Shown: positions 56,552 through 64,000 of the stretch, piece after piece
How the letters are laid out: every line of letters begins with the position of its first letter
Numbering within the stretch: position 1 is the first letter of the stretch
Assembly (NCBI RefSeq): GCF_016653315.1
Contig: NZ_NHSH01000066.1
Location: forward strand, 1-64,000
Length of the DNA stretch: 64,000 bases
Direction of reading: 5' to 3'
Source of the DNA: Halochromatium roseum
GTDB taxonomy: Bacteria > Pseudomonadota > Gammaproteobacteria > Chromatiales > Chromatiaceae
Notes under the pieces: generated by a model
Seen by the model: only the letters and a program-made list of their open reading frames with translations
The model's database searches: none
What the model was told of the DNA's origin: nothing
Made by a program: the position numbers and the translations under genes

Positions 56552-58585
56552 ATGAGTACGACTGCTGTCCAGATGCGTGCCGGGTTCGCCCAGCAAGCGC
56601 GCTTGGGGGAAGGCCGGCAACCCGGCCAGCTCCCCGCGCGCGGCGACCATCAGCCCGGACCGGTCGCGAGCCAGGTCGCCCAGGGACTCAAGGGCATTTT
56701 GCGCGCGCGTCAGGAGCGGGAGGCGCAACTGCCGCGTGCCGGGATCCGCTATGCGCCCCACAACCGCATGCCGCCGGGCACCGAACGCCTCGGCCCCTAC
56801 CGGATCGTCGGCGACAAAGCCAAGGGCGTCGAGCCCGGCTTTATCGCCAAAAAGGACTGGACGCGCGGCGACGACGCCAAGCTCGACGACCCGGCGCACA
56901 GATTCCATGGTCAGGCCGATCGGCTGCTCGATACCTGGCTGAATGGGCAGGGGACGCGCCCGGCCGACTTCGAGGGCCATGCCATCGTCGCGCTCGGCAA
57001 GCTGGCCCATCGCCAGGACGACCTCGGCGCCAGCGCGCTCAAGACGCTCGATCACCTCGCCCGCGTCATGGACCGGGCACGCGCCCAAGGCCAACCCATC
57101 CCGCTCGGCGTCAGTGTCCAACTCGGCGATCTGGTCCAGGCTGATGGCGGGGAGGCGCTGAAGCGCGCGATGCTCGACGAACTGCGCCAGGCCGAGGTGC
57201 CGCGCCAGGCGATCAAGGAGCAGCTACTCCTGAGTCAGGCCAAGTTCACCAAGCATCACTACATCAAACTCGACTATTACGAGTCCGACCGCCTCTTCGG
57301 ACGCTACTATCAAATCCCCATGGACAAGGCCAAGAGCACCTCCTGGCTGGAGAAGATCGGCCTGGGAAGCGTGGGCCGGTTCTTTCATCGCTTTTTCACC
57401 GGACAGAGCGCGGCGGGTCGCAACGAGGGCGCGGTGCGCGAGGCCATGGCCAATGACCTGATGCGCGCGTTGGGCGTCGAGAGCCAGAAGCTGAAACTGG
57501 TCCAAACGACCCACGCCGACGGTACCCCCAAGCTGATGCTGGACGGCACCCATGTCGAGGGTTTCAAGGACTTCGACGGCGATCCGGCCAAGGGCGAACG
57601 CTATCTCAAGGATGGCGTCATCGTCCGCAAGGATACGGAAACAGGCCGTCCGCGCCTGGATACCGAGGTCCAGCAACTGGGCCGCAAGAAGATCGCCTTG
57701 CTGCTGCTGGCCGACCGCGATGCCCTGGGATCGAAGGGCGCCAACAAAGGCTATGTCGGCGAGCGCTTCGTCGGCATCGACCCCGGTCATGCGCTCGAAC
57801 ACAAGCTGATCAGCAAGCGCGGCGATGTCGGCAGCGATTTTTCCTGTACTTCTAAGGGCTATAAGAATTTCTCGCTCTTCGATCAAAGCTCCCTGGCCGA
57901 CAAGATGGAGGGCGTGCGCGACATCGTGCGGCTGAAGGCCTCGGGGGACGACGTCCGGATCTTCGATACCTACCGACAGTCCTTCGACGGTCAGGGTCAG
58001 GTCAATCCCCGGCATCGCGAGGCACTCGATTTTGCCGCCGGGATCGACCGGATGCGTACCGACTTCGAGGGACGGCGCGACCATCTCCTGGAGGTCTTCG
58101 ATGAACGCCTCAAAGTTGATGGGTTCGCGCTGGGCAATGCCGGAGCGGTCGGCTCGGCGGGGCACAAGACCCGTGTTGATCAGACCCTCAATCTGCTCGA
58201 CGGACTGGAGAAACTCAGCTCCCGCACCCAGGGTCAGACCGCCAGCGGCATTCGTTTGGCTATTCCGCAGGTGGCCTCGTCTAAGGATCGGGTCGAATGG
58301 CATGTTCGCCAAAACTCCGCGGATCCCGCTCATGTCGAGTTCCAGGTGCGCGGCAGCCAGACCCAGATCGCCCGGGTCCAGGCGCAGCTCGATAGCTTCG
58401 CCAAGCATCAGGGTTTGTCGGAGGACGATGGCCAACGGATGCAGGGCCGTGTCGAGCGTGCACATGGCCCCGGCTATTCGCGGACCCTGACGCTCAAAAT
58501 CCCTGTCGACCGGATCCCCGACTTCGCCCGGACGCTCGATTACTCAAACATCATGGCCTTCAAACATCCGGAGCGATCGTCATGA
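56552..58585 (+). CDS. Candidate type III effector with kinase-like core
   Basis: 677 residues, RBS AGGAAGG before ATG 56552. The region 290-420 resembles the C-lobe of PI3/4-kinase- or HipA-like atypical kinases: an NEGAVREAMANDLMRALGV helix, D388-R389 in LLLLADRD, N398, and VGIDPGHALEHK with D410 and H413 (compare the IDFGH metal-binding motif and DRHxxN loop). Target substrate unknown. A CesT-like gene overlaps its stop by four bases and is its likely chaperone. The kinase reading is an inference from motifs. The remaining parts are unassigned. Confidence 0.7.
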   Translation: MSTTAVQMRAGFAQQARLGEGRQPGQLPARGDHQPGPVASQVAQGLKGILRARQEREAQLPRAGIRYAPHNRMPPGTERLGPYRIVGDKAKGVEPGFIAKKDWTRGDDAKLDDPAHRFHGQADRLLDTWLNGQGTRPADFEGHAIVALGKLAHRQDDLGASALKTLDHLARVMDRARAQGQPIPLGVSVQLGDLVQADGGEALKRAMLDELRQAEVPRQAIKEQLLLSQAKFTKHHYIKLDYYESDRLFGRYYQIPMDKAKSTSWLEKIGLGSVGRFFHRFFTGQSAAGRNEGAVREAMANDLMRALGVESQKLKLVQTTHADGTPKLMLDGTHVEGFKDFDGDPAKGERYLKDGVIVRKDTETGRPRLDTEVQQLGRKKIALLLLADRDALGSKGANKGYVGERFVGIDPGHALEHKLISKRGDVGSDFSCTSKGYKNFSLFDQSSLADKMEGVRDIVRLKASGDDVRIFDTYRQSFDGQGQVNPRHREALDFAAGIDRMRTDFEGRRDHLLEVFDERLKVDGFALGNAGAVGSAGHKTRVDQTLNLLDGLEKLSSRTQGQTASGIRLAIPQVASSKDRVEWHVRQNSADPAHVEFQVRGSQTQIARVQAQLDSFAKHQGLSEDDGQRMQGRVERAHGPGYSRTLTLKIPVDRIPDFARTLDYSNIMAFKHPERSS

Positions 58586-59079
58586 CGACCGCAGCTCTTT
58601 CATGGTCCGATTGCCGGCGCTTGCTCGCCGAGGCGCTGGATCTGCCCGAACTCGCCTTCGATGACGCCGGCCTGGCCGCGGTCGCCATCCAGGGCGCGAC
58701 ACTCTATCTCCAGGCGATCGACGAACCCGAAGTCGCGCTCCTGGTGCTGATCGCCGATCTGGGCGATCCCGCCGTCGGCCGGCCGGAGCGGCGCGCTGCC
58801 CTGCATCAGGCGATGCTGATGGCCAATCTGTCTTGGCGCGAGGTTGCCGGCGGCGCCCTGGCGCTGGAGCCGGATGGTGAGCGGGCGCTGCTTCGGGTGC
58901 GCCTGGATCTCGCGGCGCTGGACCCCGAGGCGCTGCGGCAGCAGCTCTATGCGACCATCGATGCCGCCGAGCGCTGGGCTGCCGAGTTCAAGACCCTCGT
59001 CGGGGCGTCGGCGGCGGACGACGGTCAGGCAGTCCCGGCGGCGGCGATGGTCGCGCAACCGCCCTCGGCTTTCGTATGA
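58582..59079 (+). CDS. CesT-family type III chaperone (second)
   Basis: 165 residues, start overlapping the preceding effector stop (ATGA). It has the class I chaperone pattern: an N-terminal helix LLAEALDLPELAFDDAGL, strands AIQGATLYLQAI and VALLVLIADLGD, the LHQAMLMANLSWREVAGGALALEPDG segment, and a C-terminal helix. It should serve the kinase-like effector. Confidence 0.85.
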   Translation: MTTAALSWSDCRRLLAEALDLPELAFDDAGLAAVAIQGATLYLQAIDEPEVALLVLIADLGDPAVGRPERRAALHQAMLMANLSWREVAGGALALEPDGERALLRVRLDLAALDPEALRQQLYATIDAAERWAAEFKTLVGASAADDGQAVPAAAMVAQPPSAFV

Positions 59080-59103
59080 GTCGCCCGCCCCGAGGATGAC
59101 GCA

Positions 59104-59487
59104 ATGGACGATCTGGAAGACTTCAAGACCATCGCGCGAGCCGGCGCGCGGCAGCTCGGGTTACCGGAGCCGCTGTTCGATGCCGATGGTCAAGCGTTGC
59201 TCCCGCTCGGCGAGGATCTGACGCTGATCCTGGCCTTCGACGAGTTCGATGGCGACGCTCTGTTGATCCTGCCGCTGACCGCAGGGACGCATCCGATCGA
59301 GGGTCAGGAGGCGTTGCGCCTGCTGGAGGCCGGGTATCTGGGACAGGGGTTCAGCGGCGCAGCGGTCGGACTCGATCCGGTCACCCGGACGCCAGTGCTG
59401 TGGCGGCGGCTGCCGGTCGCTGGCTTGACGGCCGAGCGGCTGGCGCGCGCCATCGAGCTGTTGGAACGTCATGTGTTGATTGATTGA
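59104..59487 (+). CDS. CesT-family type III chaperone (third)
   Basis: 127 residues. An N-terminal helix FKTIARAGARQLGLPEPLFDADG, strands ALLPLGEDLTLILAFDEFDGDALLILPL, EALRLLEAGYLGQGFSGAAVGLDP, and a terminal helix. No effector gene of its own is adjacent, so it may serve an effector elsewhere, or form a heterodimer with the neighbouring chaperones. Confidence 0.83.
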   Translation: MDDLEDFKTIARAGARQLGLPEPLFDADGQALLPLGEDLTLILAFDEFDGDALLILPLTAGTHPIEGQEALRLLEAGYLGQGFSGAAVGLDPVTRTPVLWRRLPVAGLTAERLARAIELLERHVLID

Positions 59488-59515
59488 CGATAACCCTGAG
59501 CGAGGATTTTGAATC

Positions 59516-59641
59516 ATGGATTTCAAGATCGAAAGAGCCCGCCATCTTGGCTCTGTTGATAACCTCAATCGTCGCCACCTCAAGGATTTCGCCGAGAACC
59601 AGGAGGGCAAATGCCGGCCTCGACACTCGAATCGCTCATGA
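59516..59641 (+). CDS. Small ORF, 41 codons (uncertain)
   Basis: An ATG 10 bases after GCGAGG opens a 41-codon frame (MDFKIERARHLGSVDNLNRR...) that ends at 59641, inside the start of the next chaperone gene. No similarity is recognised. It may be a real small peptide, a leader coupling translation to the next gene, or the remnant of an effector gene lost from between two chaperone genes. Confidence 0.3.
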   Translation: MDFKIERARHLGSVDNLNRRHLKDFAENQEGKCRPRHSNRS

Positions 59642-60063
59642 CGCACTTTGCCGCGCGTCACACTCTCGATCCGCTCACAGCAGATGCCGATGGCGGTTAC
59701 CATTTGCGGATCGACGAGCGCCTCGACATCAGGCTGTTTCAGAGCGGCGGACAGATCCTGCTGGAGAGTTCACTCGGACCCTTGCCACCGGATGACCCGC
59801 CGGAGCAGCTGGAGCGGACGCTACATCTCCAACTGACGGCGATGTCCGAGCTGGAGGAGGTGTTGACCCTGAATCCCGAGGACGAGACCCTGGTGCTGTT
59901 CAGGCGCCTGCCTGCCGACCGCCAGACACTGGAGGATTTTGAGGGCGCGCTCGAAAGGTTCGTCAACCAGCTCGAGCGCTGGACGCGCGAACTCTCCCAA
60001 CCTGCGTCATCCTCGGCTCCGACGACGCCGCCCCTCCCAGCCCTGCAACTGTTTTTCCCTTAA
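59611..60063 (+). CDS. CesT-family type III chaperone (fourth)
   Basis: 150 residues, strong AGGAGG before ATG 59611. Pattern: SLMTHFAARHTLDPLTADADGGYHL, RIDERLDIRLFQSGGQILLES, LPPDDPPEQLERTLHLQL, an EDETLVLFRRLP strand and a C-terminal helix. Its Ser/Pro-rich tail ends just before sctD. No adjacent effector gene is intact. The 41-codon ORF overlapping its start could mark a lost partner. Confidence 0.82.
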   Translation: MPASTLESLMTHFAARHTLDPLTADADGGYHLRIDERLDIRLFQSGGQILLESSLGPLPPDDPPEQLERTLHLQLTAMSELEEVLTLNPEDETLVLFRRLPADRQTLEDFEGALERFVNQLERWTRELSQPASSSAPTTPPLPALQLFFP

Positions 60064-60069
60064 TTCTAG

Positions 60070-61572
60070 ATGGGCGCATCGGCTGATCGCTCGATGGCCT
60101 TCGAGGTGCGCTCGGCCGGTTGGGTGGTTCGTCTGCTCACGGGTTTGCAGCAGGGCGCCGAGGCCCCCTTGTCGGACGGGATCGACTATGTGCTTGGCCG
60201 CGACGAGGCGTGCGACCTGGTGCTCTGGGACGAGTTGGTCGCGCCGCGCCATCTGCTGTTGCGCGCCGAATCCGGAGGGATGCTGCGGGTGCGGGCCTTG
60301 GAACGGCCGCTCGTGCTGCGCGATCAGCTCCTGGAGCCAGATGGCGTGCTCGAACTCGCGACCGCCGCGACACTGCGCGCGGGCGCCTTGGTGCTGGCGG
60401 TGGGACCGCCCGACACCGACTGGTCCGGACTCATGCCTCCCGATACGCCATCGCCTGCCGGATCGAACCAGGCCCCCGATCAGCCACTGGAAACGCTGAC
60501 GGAGTCAGACGCCGCGAAACCTCCGCTAACGCGCGAGGCACCTGAGACGATCGCTGATTCACCGGATAGCGAGCCCCCGAGCGCGTTGGCCGTGATCCGC
60601 TCCTGGCCGCCGATGGTTAGCATGACGGCTCTGCTCCTGGTCGGCATCTTGCTCATTGTGCTGCTGATCCTGCTTGGCGTCTTCTTCGCGGCAGGGTCGA
60701 CGCCGGAGGCAGTTCCTTCGACTGATGCGACACCGGCTCAGCGCGTCGAGCACGCTCGTGCGTTGGCCGAACGCGCCGGTATCGACAACCTTGAGATCGA
60801 CGTCGGCCACTCTGGCGTACTGACGCTGCGCGGCTATAGCGCGACACGCGCCCAGCGCGACGCCTTGACCGAGGCCTTGCTCGCCGAGGGGGTGCGCGTG
60901 GATAACCGGCTCTGGCCCGAAGATCGCCTGCGGGAGACGCTGCGTGTCACGCTGGAACGGCTTGGCGCTCAGCATCTGAGCTATACTTATCGAGGACAGG
61001 GCGAGGTCGGTGTTGAGGGTATTCTCCGCCCCGGGCTCACGGCCGAGCGACTCGCGCGCACGCTGCAGGCCGATATCCCTGGCATCCGCCGCGTCGACAC
61101 CGAGTTGCAGCCGATTGAGCCGCTGTTAGAGGATTTGCGGGCGGAATTGCGCGCGGCTAGGCTTGATCAGAAGGTGGCGTTCACCTCTGAGGAACCGCCC
61201 GTGACCCTGAGTGGGCTATTGAACGCGCGTGAGATGAAACACTGGAATGCGATTCAGGAGCGGCTCGCCGCGCGTTATCCCGAGCTGCCGCCGCTGGTAT
61301 CAGGCGTCATGCTTGATGAATATCGGGCGCCTCCGGCGTTGTCCGACGCGTCCAGTTCGGAGGCCCCCATGACAGAGCCGCCGATTCGGGTGGTCGGCGT
61401 CCTGATTGGGAGCGGCACGGCGGCCTACGCGGTACTCGAGAGCGGCGAACAGGTCAGGCGCGGCGAGCGCATCGGCGGACGCTATGTCGTCGAGGAGATC
61501 CGTTTCGATCGCGTGATCGCGAGCGCGGATGGGCAGCAGCATATCTTTCCCGTGGGAGTGAGTCACCGATGA
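60070..61572 (+). CDS. sctD: Type III secretion inner-membrane ring protein SctD (YscD family)
   Basis: 500 residues (start 60070 or 60094). The N-terminal FHA-like domain (VVRLLTGLQQGAEAPLSDGIDYVLGRDEACDLVL) is cytosolic. A Pro-rich linker leads to a single membrane segment (about 178-205), then periplasmic ring-building (BON-like) modules (IDNLEIDVGHSGVLTLRGYS; LSYTYRGQGEVGVEGILRPGLT). It forms the outer inner-membrane ring with SctJ. First of the sctD-E-F-G-I-J-K run. Confidence 0.93.
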   Translation: MGASADRSMAFEVRSAGWVVRLLTGLQQGAEAPLSDGIDYVLGRDEACDLVLWDELVAPRHLLLRAESGGMLRVRALERPLVLRDQLLEPDGVLELATAATLRAGALVLAVGPPDTDWSGLMPPDTPSPAGSNQAPDQPLETLTESDAAKPPLTREAPETIADSPDSEPPSALAVIRSWPPMVSMTALLLVGILLIVLLILLGVFFAAGSTPEAVPSTDATPAQRVEHARALAERAGIDNLEIDVGHSGVLTLRGYSATRAQRDALTEALLAEGVRVDNRLWPEDRLRETLRVTLERLGAQHLSYTYRGQGEVGVEGILRPGLTAERLARTLQADIPGIRRVDTELQPIEPLLEDLRAELRAARLDQKVAFTSEEPPVTLSGLLNAREMKHWNAIQERLAARYPELPPLVSGVMLDEYRAPPALSDASSSEAPMTEPPIRVVGVLIGSGTAAYAVLESGEQVRRGERIGGRYVVEEIRFDRVIASADGQQHIFPVGVSHR

Positions 61573-61820
61573 CCGAGCATCACCAAGATCAAGATGAGCC
61601 CTGGTTCGAGATTGAGCGCCGCCTGCGCGACGATGACGAGGGGCGTGAGCGCGACGCGCTCCAGCAGCGATTGGAAGAGGCGGCACGTGCCGTCAAGCGA
61701 CAGATGGACGTCGGTGTATCGACAGCGGAGTTCGGCGGACTGCAAGCGATCCATCAGGGATTGGAGGCCGGAATCGACGTGATCCAGCGCGTCTGGCGCG
61801 TGCACCACCCGCGTGCCTGA
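61569..61820 (+). CDS. Needle-subunit co-chaperone, YscE-like
   Basis: 83 residues, helical, start overlapping sctD by ATGA. The part ALQQRLEEAARAVKRQMDVGVSTAEFGGLQAI resembles YscE, which with YscG keeps the needle subunit SctF monomeric in the cytosol. Identity is inferred from size, helical pattern and place between sctD and sctF. Confidence 0.82.
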   Translation: MTEHHQDQDEPWFEIERRLRDDDEGRERDALQQRLEEAARAVKRQMDVGVSTAEFGGLQAIHQGLEAGIDVIQRVWRVHHPRA

Positions 61821-61894
61821 ACGAACCGGCCTGAACAGCGGTCGTCGATCATGGCGACATGACCTTTCATCCATCGATCAATGGGAGATATCGT

Positions 61895-62110
61895 ATGACC
61901 ATCAGCGTTGGCTCACTGATTGGCGCGCTTGGCAAGGAAGAGCAGGCGATCCAGGACAAACTCAACGATCCGGATTTCAAGGCGACCGACTCGAAGCAAA
62001 TGCTCGAAATTCAGATGCGCTTCAGCAACTACCAACAGATCAGCGGCATCACCTCCGCGATCATCAGCGACCTGAAGCAGGCCGCGCAAGGCGTGATTCA
62101 AAAGGTTTAG
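61895..62110 (+). CDS. sctF: Type III secretion needle subunit SctF (YscF-like)
   Basis: 71 residues from ATG 61895, preceded by GGGAGA. The frame is open from 61859. Helix-turn-helix layout of needle subunits: SVGSLIGALGKEEQAIQDKLND then ATDSKQMLEIQMRFSNYQQISGITSAIISDLKQ, ending in a hydrophobic VIQKV. It polymerises into the needle. Flanked by its YscE- and YscG-like chaperones. Confidence 0.94.
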   Translation: MTISVGSLIGALGKEEQAIQDKLNDPDFKATDSKQMLEIQMRFSNYQQISGITSAIISDLKQAAQGVIQKV

Positions 62111-62150
62111 ATCACTGATCCCAGTGACGGCATGACGCAGAGGCGCGGGC

Positions 62151-62531
62151 ATGGATATCGATGAAGATCTGGTTCGACTGTTGGCCGAGTTGGCCTCGAT
62201 CGCTGGCGGGCGTTGTCTCGCCGAGCAGACCGAGGCGCTGGTTGGGGCGCTGGCGGTCTTGCGACCCGACAGCGAGCGGCCTGACCTGATTCAGGCGCTG
62301 GCCTGTTTGAATCTGGGTGATGCCGAGGGCGCGGAGCGCGTCCTGCGCGATCGCGCGCTCAAGACCAACCCAGCCGGCAGCATGGCGATGGCCTATCTGG
62401 GGCTGGTGTTGCATCAACAAGGGCGGATTGCCGAGCGCGATCAGGTCTTGCGTGCGGCGCTGGATGGGGAAGATGGCGATGAGGATGCAGCGAGGCTTGC
62501 GCGCCGTCTGCTGAACACGGCGCCTGGCTGA
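62151..62531 (+). CDS. Needle-subunit chaperone, YscG-like
   Basis: 126 residues of TPR-like helices (LVRLLAELASIAGGRCLAEQTE, LIQALACLNLGDAEGAERVLRD, MAMAYLGLVLHQQGRIAERDQVLRAAL), the pattern of YscG/SsaH-type chaperones. With the YscE-like protein it should bind SctF. It follows sctF with 40 bp between and precedes sctI. Confidence 0.88.
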   Translation: MDIDEDLVRLLAELASIAGGRCLAEQTEALVGALAVLRPDSERPDLIQALACLNLGDAEGAERVLRDRALKTNPAGSMAMAYLGLVLHQQGRIAERDQVLRAALDGEDGDEDAARLARRLLNTAPG

Positions 62532-62536
62532 GTGTC

Positions 62537-62962
62537 ATGATCGACGCGATTGCCCCCTACGCGACGGGGCCGTTGGCCAGCTTGGAGCCCGTGCCGCTGA
62601 TGATGGTGCCGGCGGCACTGCCGGCCGTCGGCGCCGCCGATCAGGGGCGCTTCCAGAGCGCCCTACAGCCTCTCGAAGCACCCAATAACCCGCCTTTCGT
62701 GCCGAGTCCGCTATCGGTTCCGACCGACCTTCCCGCCTCGCCCGGCGATGTGATCCTGCAAGGACTAGAGCGTCTGCGCGGCAACTATCGCGAGGTATCC
62801 GCCGAGATGACGGCCGTCGCCAATCAACACACCTCGGTCTCGCCGCAGGAACTCATCGGGTTACAGATGCAGATGGCACAGGTCACGCTCGGCACGCAAC
62901 TGATTGGTCAGGTGGCGAGCAAGCTGGAGCAGAATCTGAATACCTTGCTGAAAGGCTCCTGA
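62537..62962 (+). CDS. sctI: Type III secretion inner rod protein SctI (YscI-like)
   Basis: 141 residues. A Pro-rich N-terminus, then the conserved C-terminal helix ELIGLQMQMAQVTLGTQLIGQVASKLEQNLNTLLKGS that all SctI proteins share. It connects the export gate to the needle. No yscH (yopR) homologue lies between the YscG-like gene and sctI, unlike in Yersinia. Confidence 0.93.
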   Translation: MIDAIAPYATGPLASLEPVPLMMVPAALPAVGAADQGRFQSALQPLEAPNNPPFVPSPLSVPTDLPASPGDVILQGLERLRGNYREVSAEMTAVANQHTSVSPQELIGLQMQMAQVTLGTQLIGQVASKLEQNLNTLLKGS

Positions 62963-62967
62963 GTGGC

Positions 62968-63744
62968 GTGTCCCGCTCGATGCATCAGATCGGTCGTGGA
63001 CTGAGGCGTTGGCTGATCGGTTGCCTGTGCTTGCTGCCGTTGCTGACGGGTTGTCAGAAGGTCGAACTGTATTCCAACCTCTCCGAGCGCGAGGGCAATG
63101 AGATCCTGGCCGTGTTGCTGGATCATGACATTGCCGCCGCCAAGACCGTCACCAAGGAGTTGGTGACCATCAGCGTACCCGAGGCCGATGTGGCCTATGC
63201 CATCGAAGTCCTGCTCCGCCAGGGGCTTCCGCGCGAGCGCTTCACCGATCTCGGGCAGATCTTTCAGAAACAGGGCCTGATCTCGTCGCCGATGGAGGAG
63301 CGGGTGCGCTACACCTATGGGCTGTCGCAGATGCTCGCCGAGACCCTGACTCAGATCGATGGCGTGCTCTCGGCGCGCGTGCTCATCGTGCTGCCCGAAG
63401 ACGCGCCCTTCGGTCAGACAGCGCCACCCGCGTCGGCCTCGGTGTTCCTCAAGTACCTGCCCGGCATGGCGGTCGAGGAGTCCGTCCCACGCATCAAGAC
63501 GTTGGTGCAGAACAGTGTCGATGGTCTGAGTTACGACAACATCTCGGTCGCGCTCTTCCCAAGCGCCGATGCGTTTCTGGACGGTAAGGGCATCCAGCCG
63601 CCGGAGCATCCGCCGCGATCGCCTTGGCCAGGCATTGCCATCGTGCTGGCGATGCTGTTGGCCGCGTCGTTGGGCGCGGCGGCGTATCTCGGGTGGAGGA
63701 TGCGTCACCCGCGCCGCGTGTCGGAGACGGCCACCGATGGTTGA
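62968..63744 (+). CDS. sctJ: Type III secretion inner-membrane ring lipoprotein SctJ (YscJ family)
   Basis: 258 residues from GTG 62968 (ATG 62980 possible). Lipoprotein signal with lipobox LLTGC. The YscJ/FliF ring-building modules are clear: KVELYSNLSEREGNEILAVLLDHDI, LLRQGLPRERFTDLGQIFQ, PMEERVRYTYGLSQMLAETLTQIDGV, ARVLIVLPED. The C-terminal membrane segment is at about 214-232. It forms the inner ring with SctD. Confidence 0.97.
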   Translation: MSRSMHQIGRGLRRWLIGCLCLLPLLTGCQKVELYSNLSEREGNEILAVLLDHDIAAAKTVTKELVTISVPEADVAYAIEVLLRQGLPRERFTDLGQIFQKQGLISSPMEERVRYTYGLSQMLAETLTQIDGVLSARVLIVLPEDAPFGQTAPPASASVFLKYLPGMAVEESVPRIKTLVQNSVDGLSYDNISVALFPSADAFLDGKGIQPPEHPPRSPWPGIAIVLAMLLAASLGAAAYLGWRMRHPRRVSETATDG

Positions 63745-64000
63745 CGCCTGTCTCGGGCTTCCCGGATCACCCTGGTGTGAGCGCGCGCTGATCTTCAACA
63801 CACAGCCGACGTGCTATCTGCACCGTTCCTGGTGCGAGCGGCTACCACATCGTGAACTGGCGCGGCGGCTGATGGCCTGCGCGCGCGCCGAAGCCGCGCT
63901 ATCAGGCTATCTGCTGCAGTCCTTCGAACTCGAAGGGCGCTACGTGGAGGATTTCAGCAACCCCTGGGCGCGGCTGGCCTTGCTCGAAGGCCCCTGGATT
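63737..64000 (+). CDS. sctK: Type III secretion sorting-platform protein SctK (YscK-like), partial
   Basis: Open to the end of the window (88 codons visible), ATG 63737 overlapping the sctJ stop by eight bases. It begins MVDACLGLPGSPWCERALIFNT and has the early YLHRSW motif of YscK-like proteins (compare YscK FCPAAYLHLEQL). SctK links the ATPase platform to SctD. The 3' end is outside the window. Confidence 0.82.
   Translation, partial: MVDACLGLPGSPWCERALIFNTQPTCYLHRSWCERLPHRELARRLMACARAEAALSGYLLQSFELEGRYVEDFSNPWARLALLEGPWI

Noticed and set aside
57224-58465. 413-codon open frame on the minus strand
   Set aside because: Antisense to the kinase-like candidate effector, which has a good RBS and chaperone linkage. 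No family features in the antisense frame.

Overview
The window looks like chromosomal DNA of a GC-rich gammaproteobacterium, most likely of the Chromatiales (purple sulfur bacteria and relatives). This is an inference from the protein families and gene order: prlC, cytochrome c4 and SCO1, guaB-guaA-tadA, xseA, a tandem trkH-trkH-trkA run leading into ntrX-ntrY-DUF4390-rsmB-fmt-def, the divergent lysM-dprA-smg-topA-tsaC block, and a solitary microcompartment shell gene. No marker here fixes the genus.

Layout. 1-360: 3' end of a 23S rRNA, a complete 5S rRNA and a rho-independent terminator, closing an rRNA operon. 500-9430: scattered housekeeping and redox genes (prlC, a CNP1-like exported protein, gamma carbonic anhydrase, SCO1, cytochrome c4, an EEP nuclease, an exported methyltransferase, a BMC-T shell protein). 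A decayed TAXI-type TRAP receptor gene (about 9422-9950) overlaps the BMC gene start by four bases. 10200-34040: ordinary core genome for purine synthesis, tRNA and rRNA modification, K+ uptake, an NtrY/NtrX-like two-component system, formylation/deformylation, DprA, TopA and TsaC. 34001-36502: a diguanylate cyclase preceded by a periplasmic binding protein.

36663-64000 (to the window edge): a type III secretion injectisome of the Ysc family. A leftward operon sctN-O-P-Q-R-S-T-U diverges from a rightward set sctW-sycN-sctX-sctY-sctV-lcrR, the order of the Yersinia virB and virA operons. Then come a secreted-protein block, translocator chaperone (LcrH-like), translocators SctE and SctB, two large candidate effectors with four CesT-type chaperones, and sctD-E-F-G-I-J-K, with sctK cut by the window end. 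SctC, SctL and a pilotin are not in the window.

Most unusual points. (1) Where Ysc systems carry lcrG-lcrV there are instead three proteins resembling the EspA/SseB filament family of other injectisomes. Two are a recent tandem duplication with a 49-nt scar; the third carries an inserted hydrophobic domain. (2) The 677-residue candidate effector has a motif set resembling the catalytic centre of PI3/4-kinase-like or HipA-like atypical kinases. (3) SctU has NPTR instead of the usual NPTH autocleavage motif. Together they suggest a hybrid injectisome in an environmental bacterium, with candidate effectors for an unknown, possibly eukaryotic, partner.
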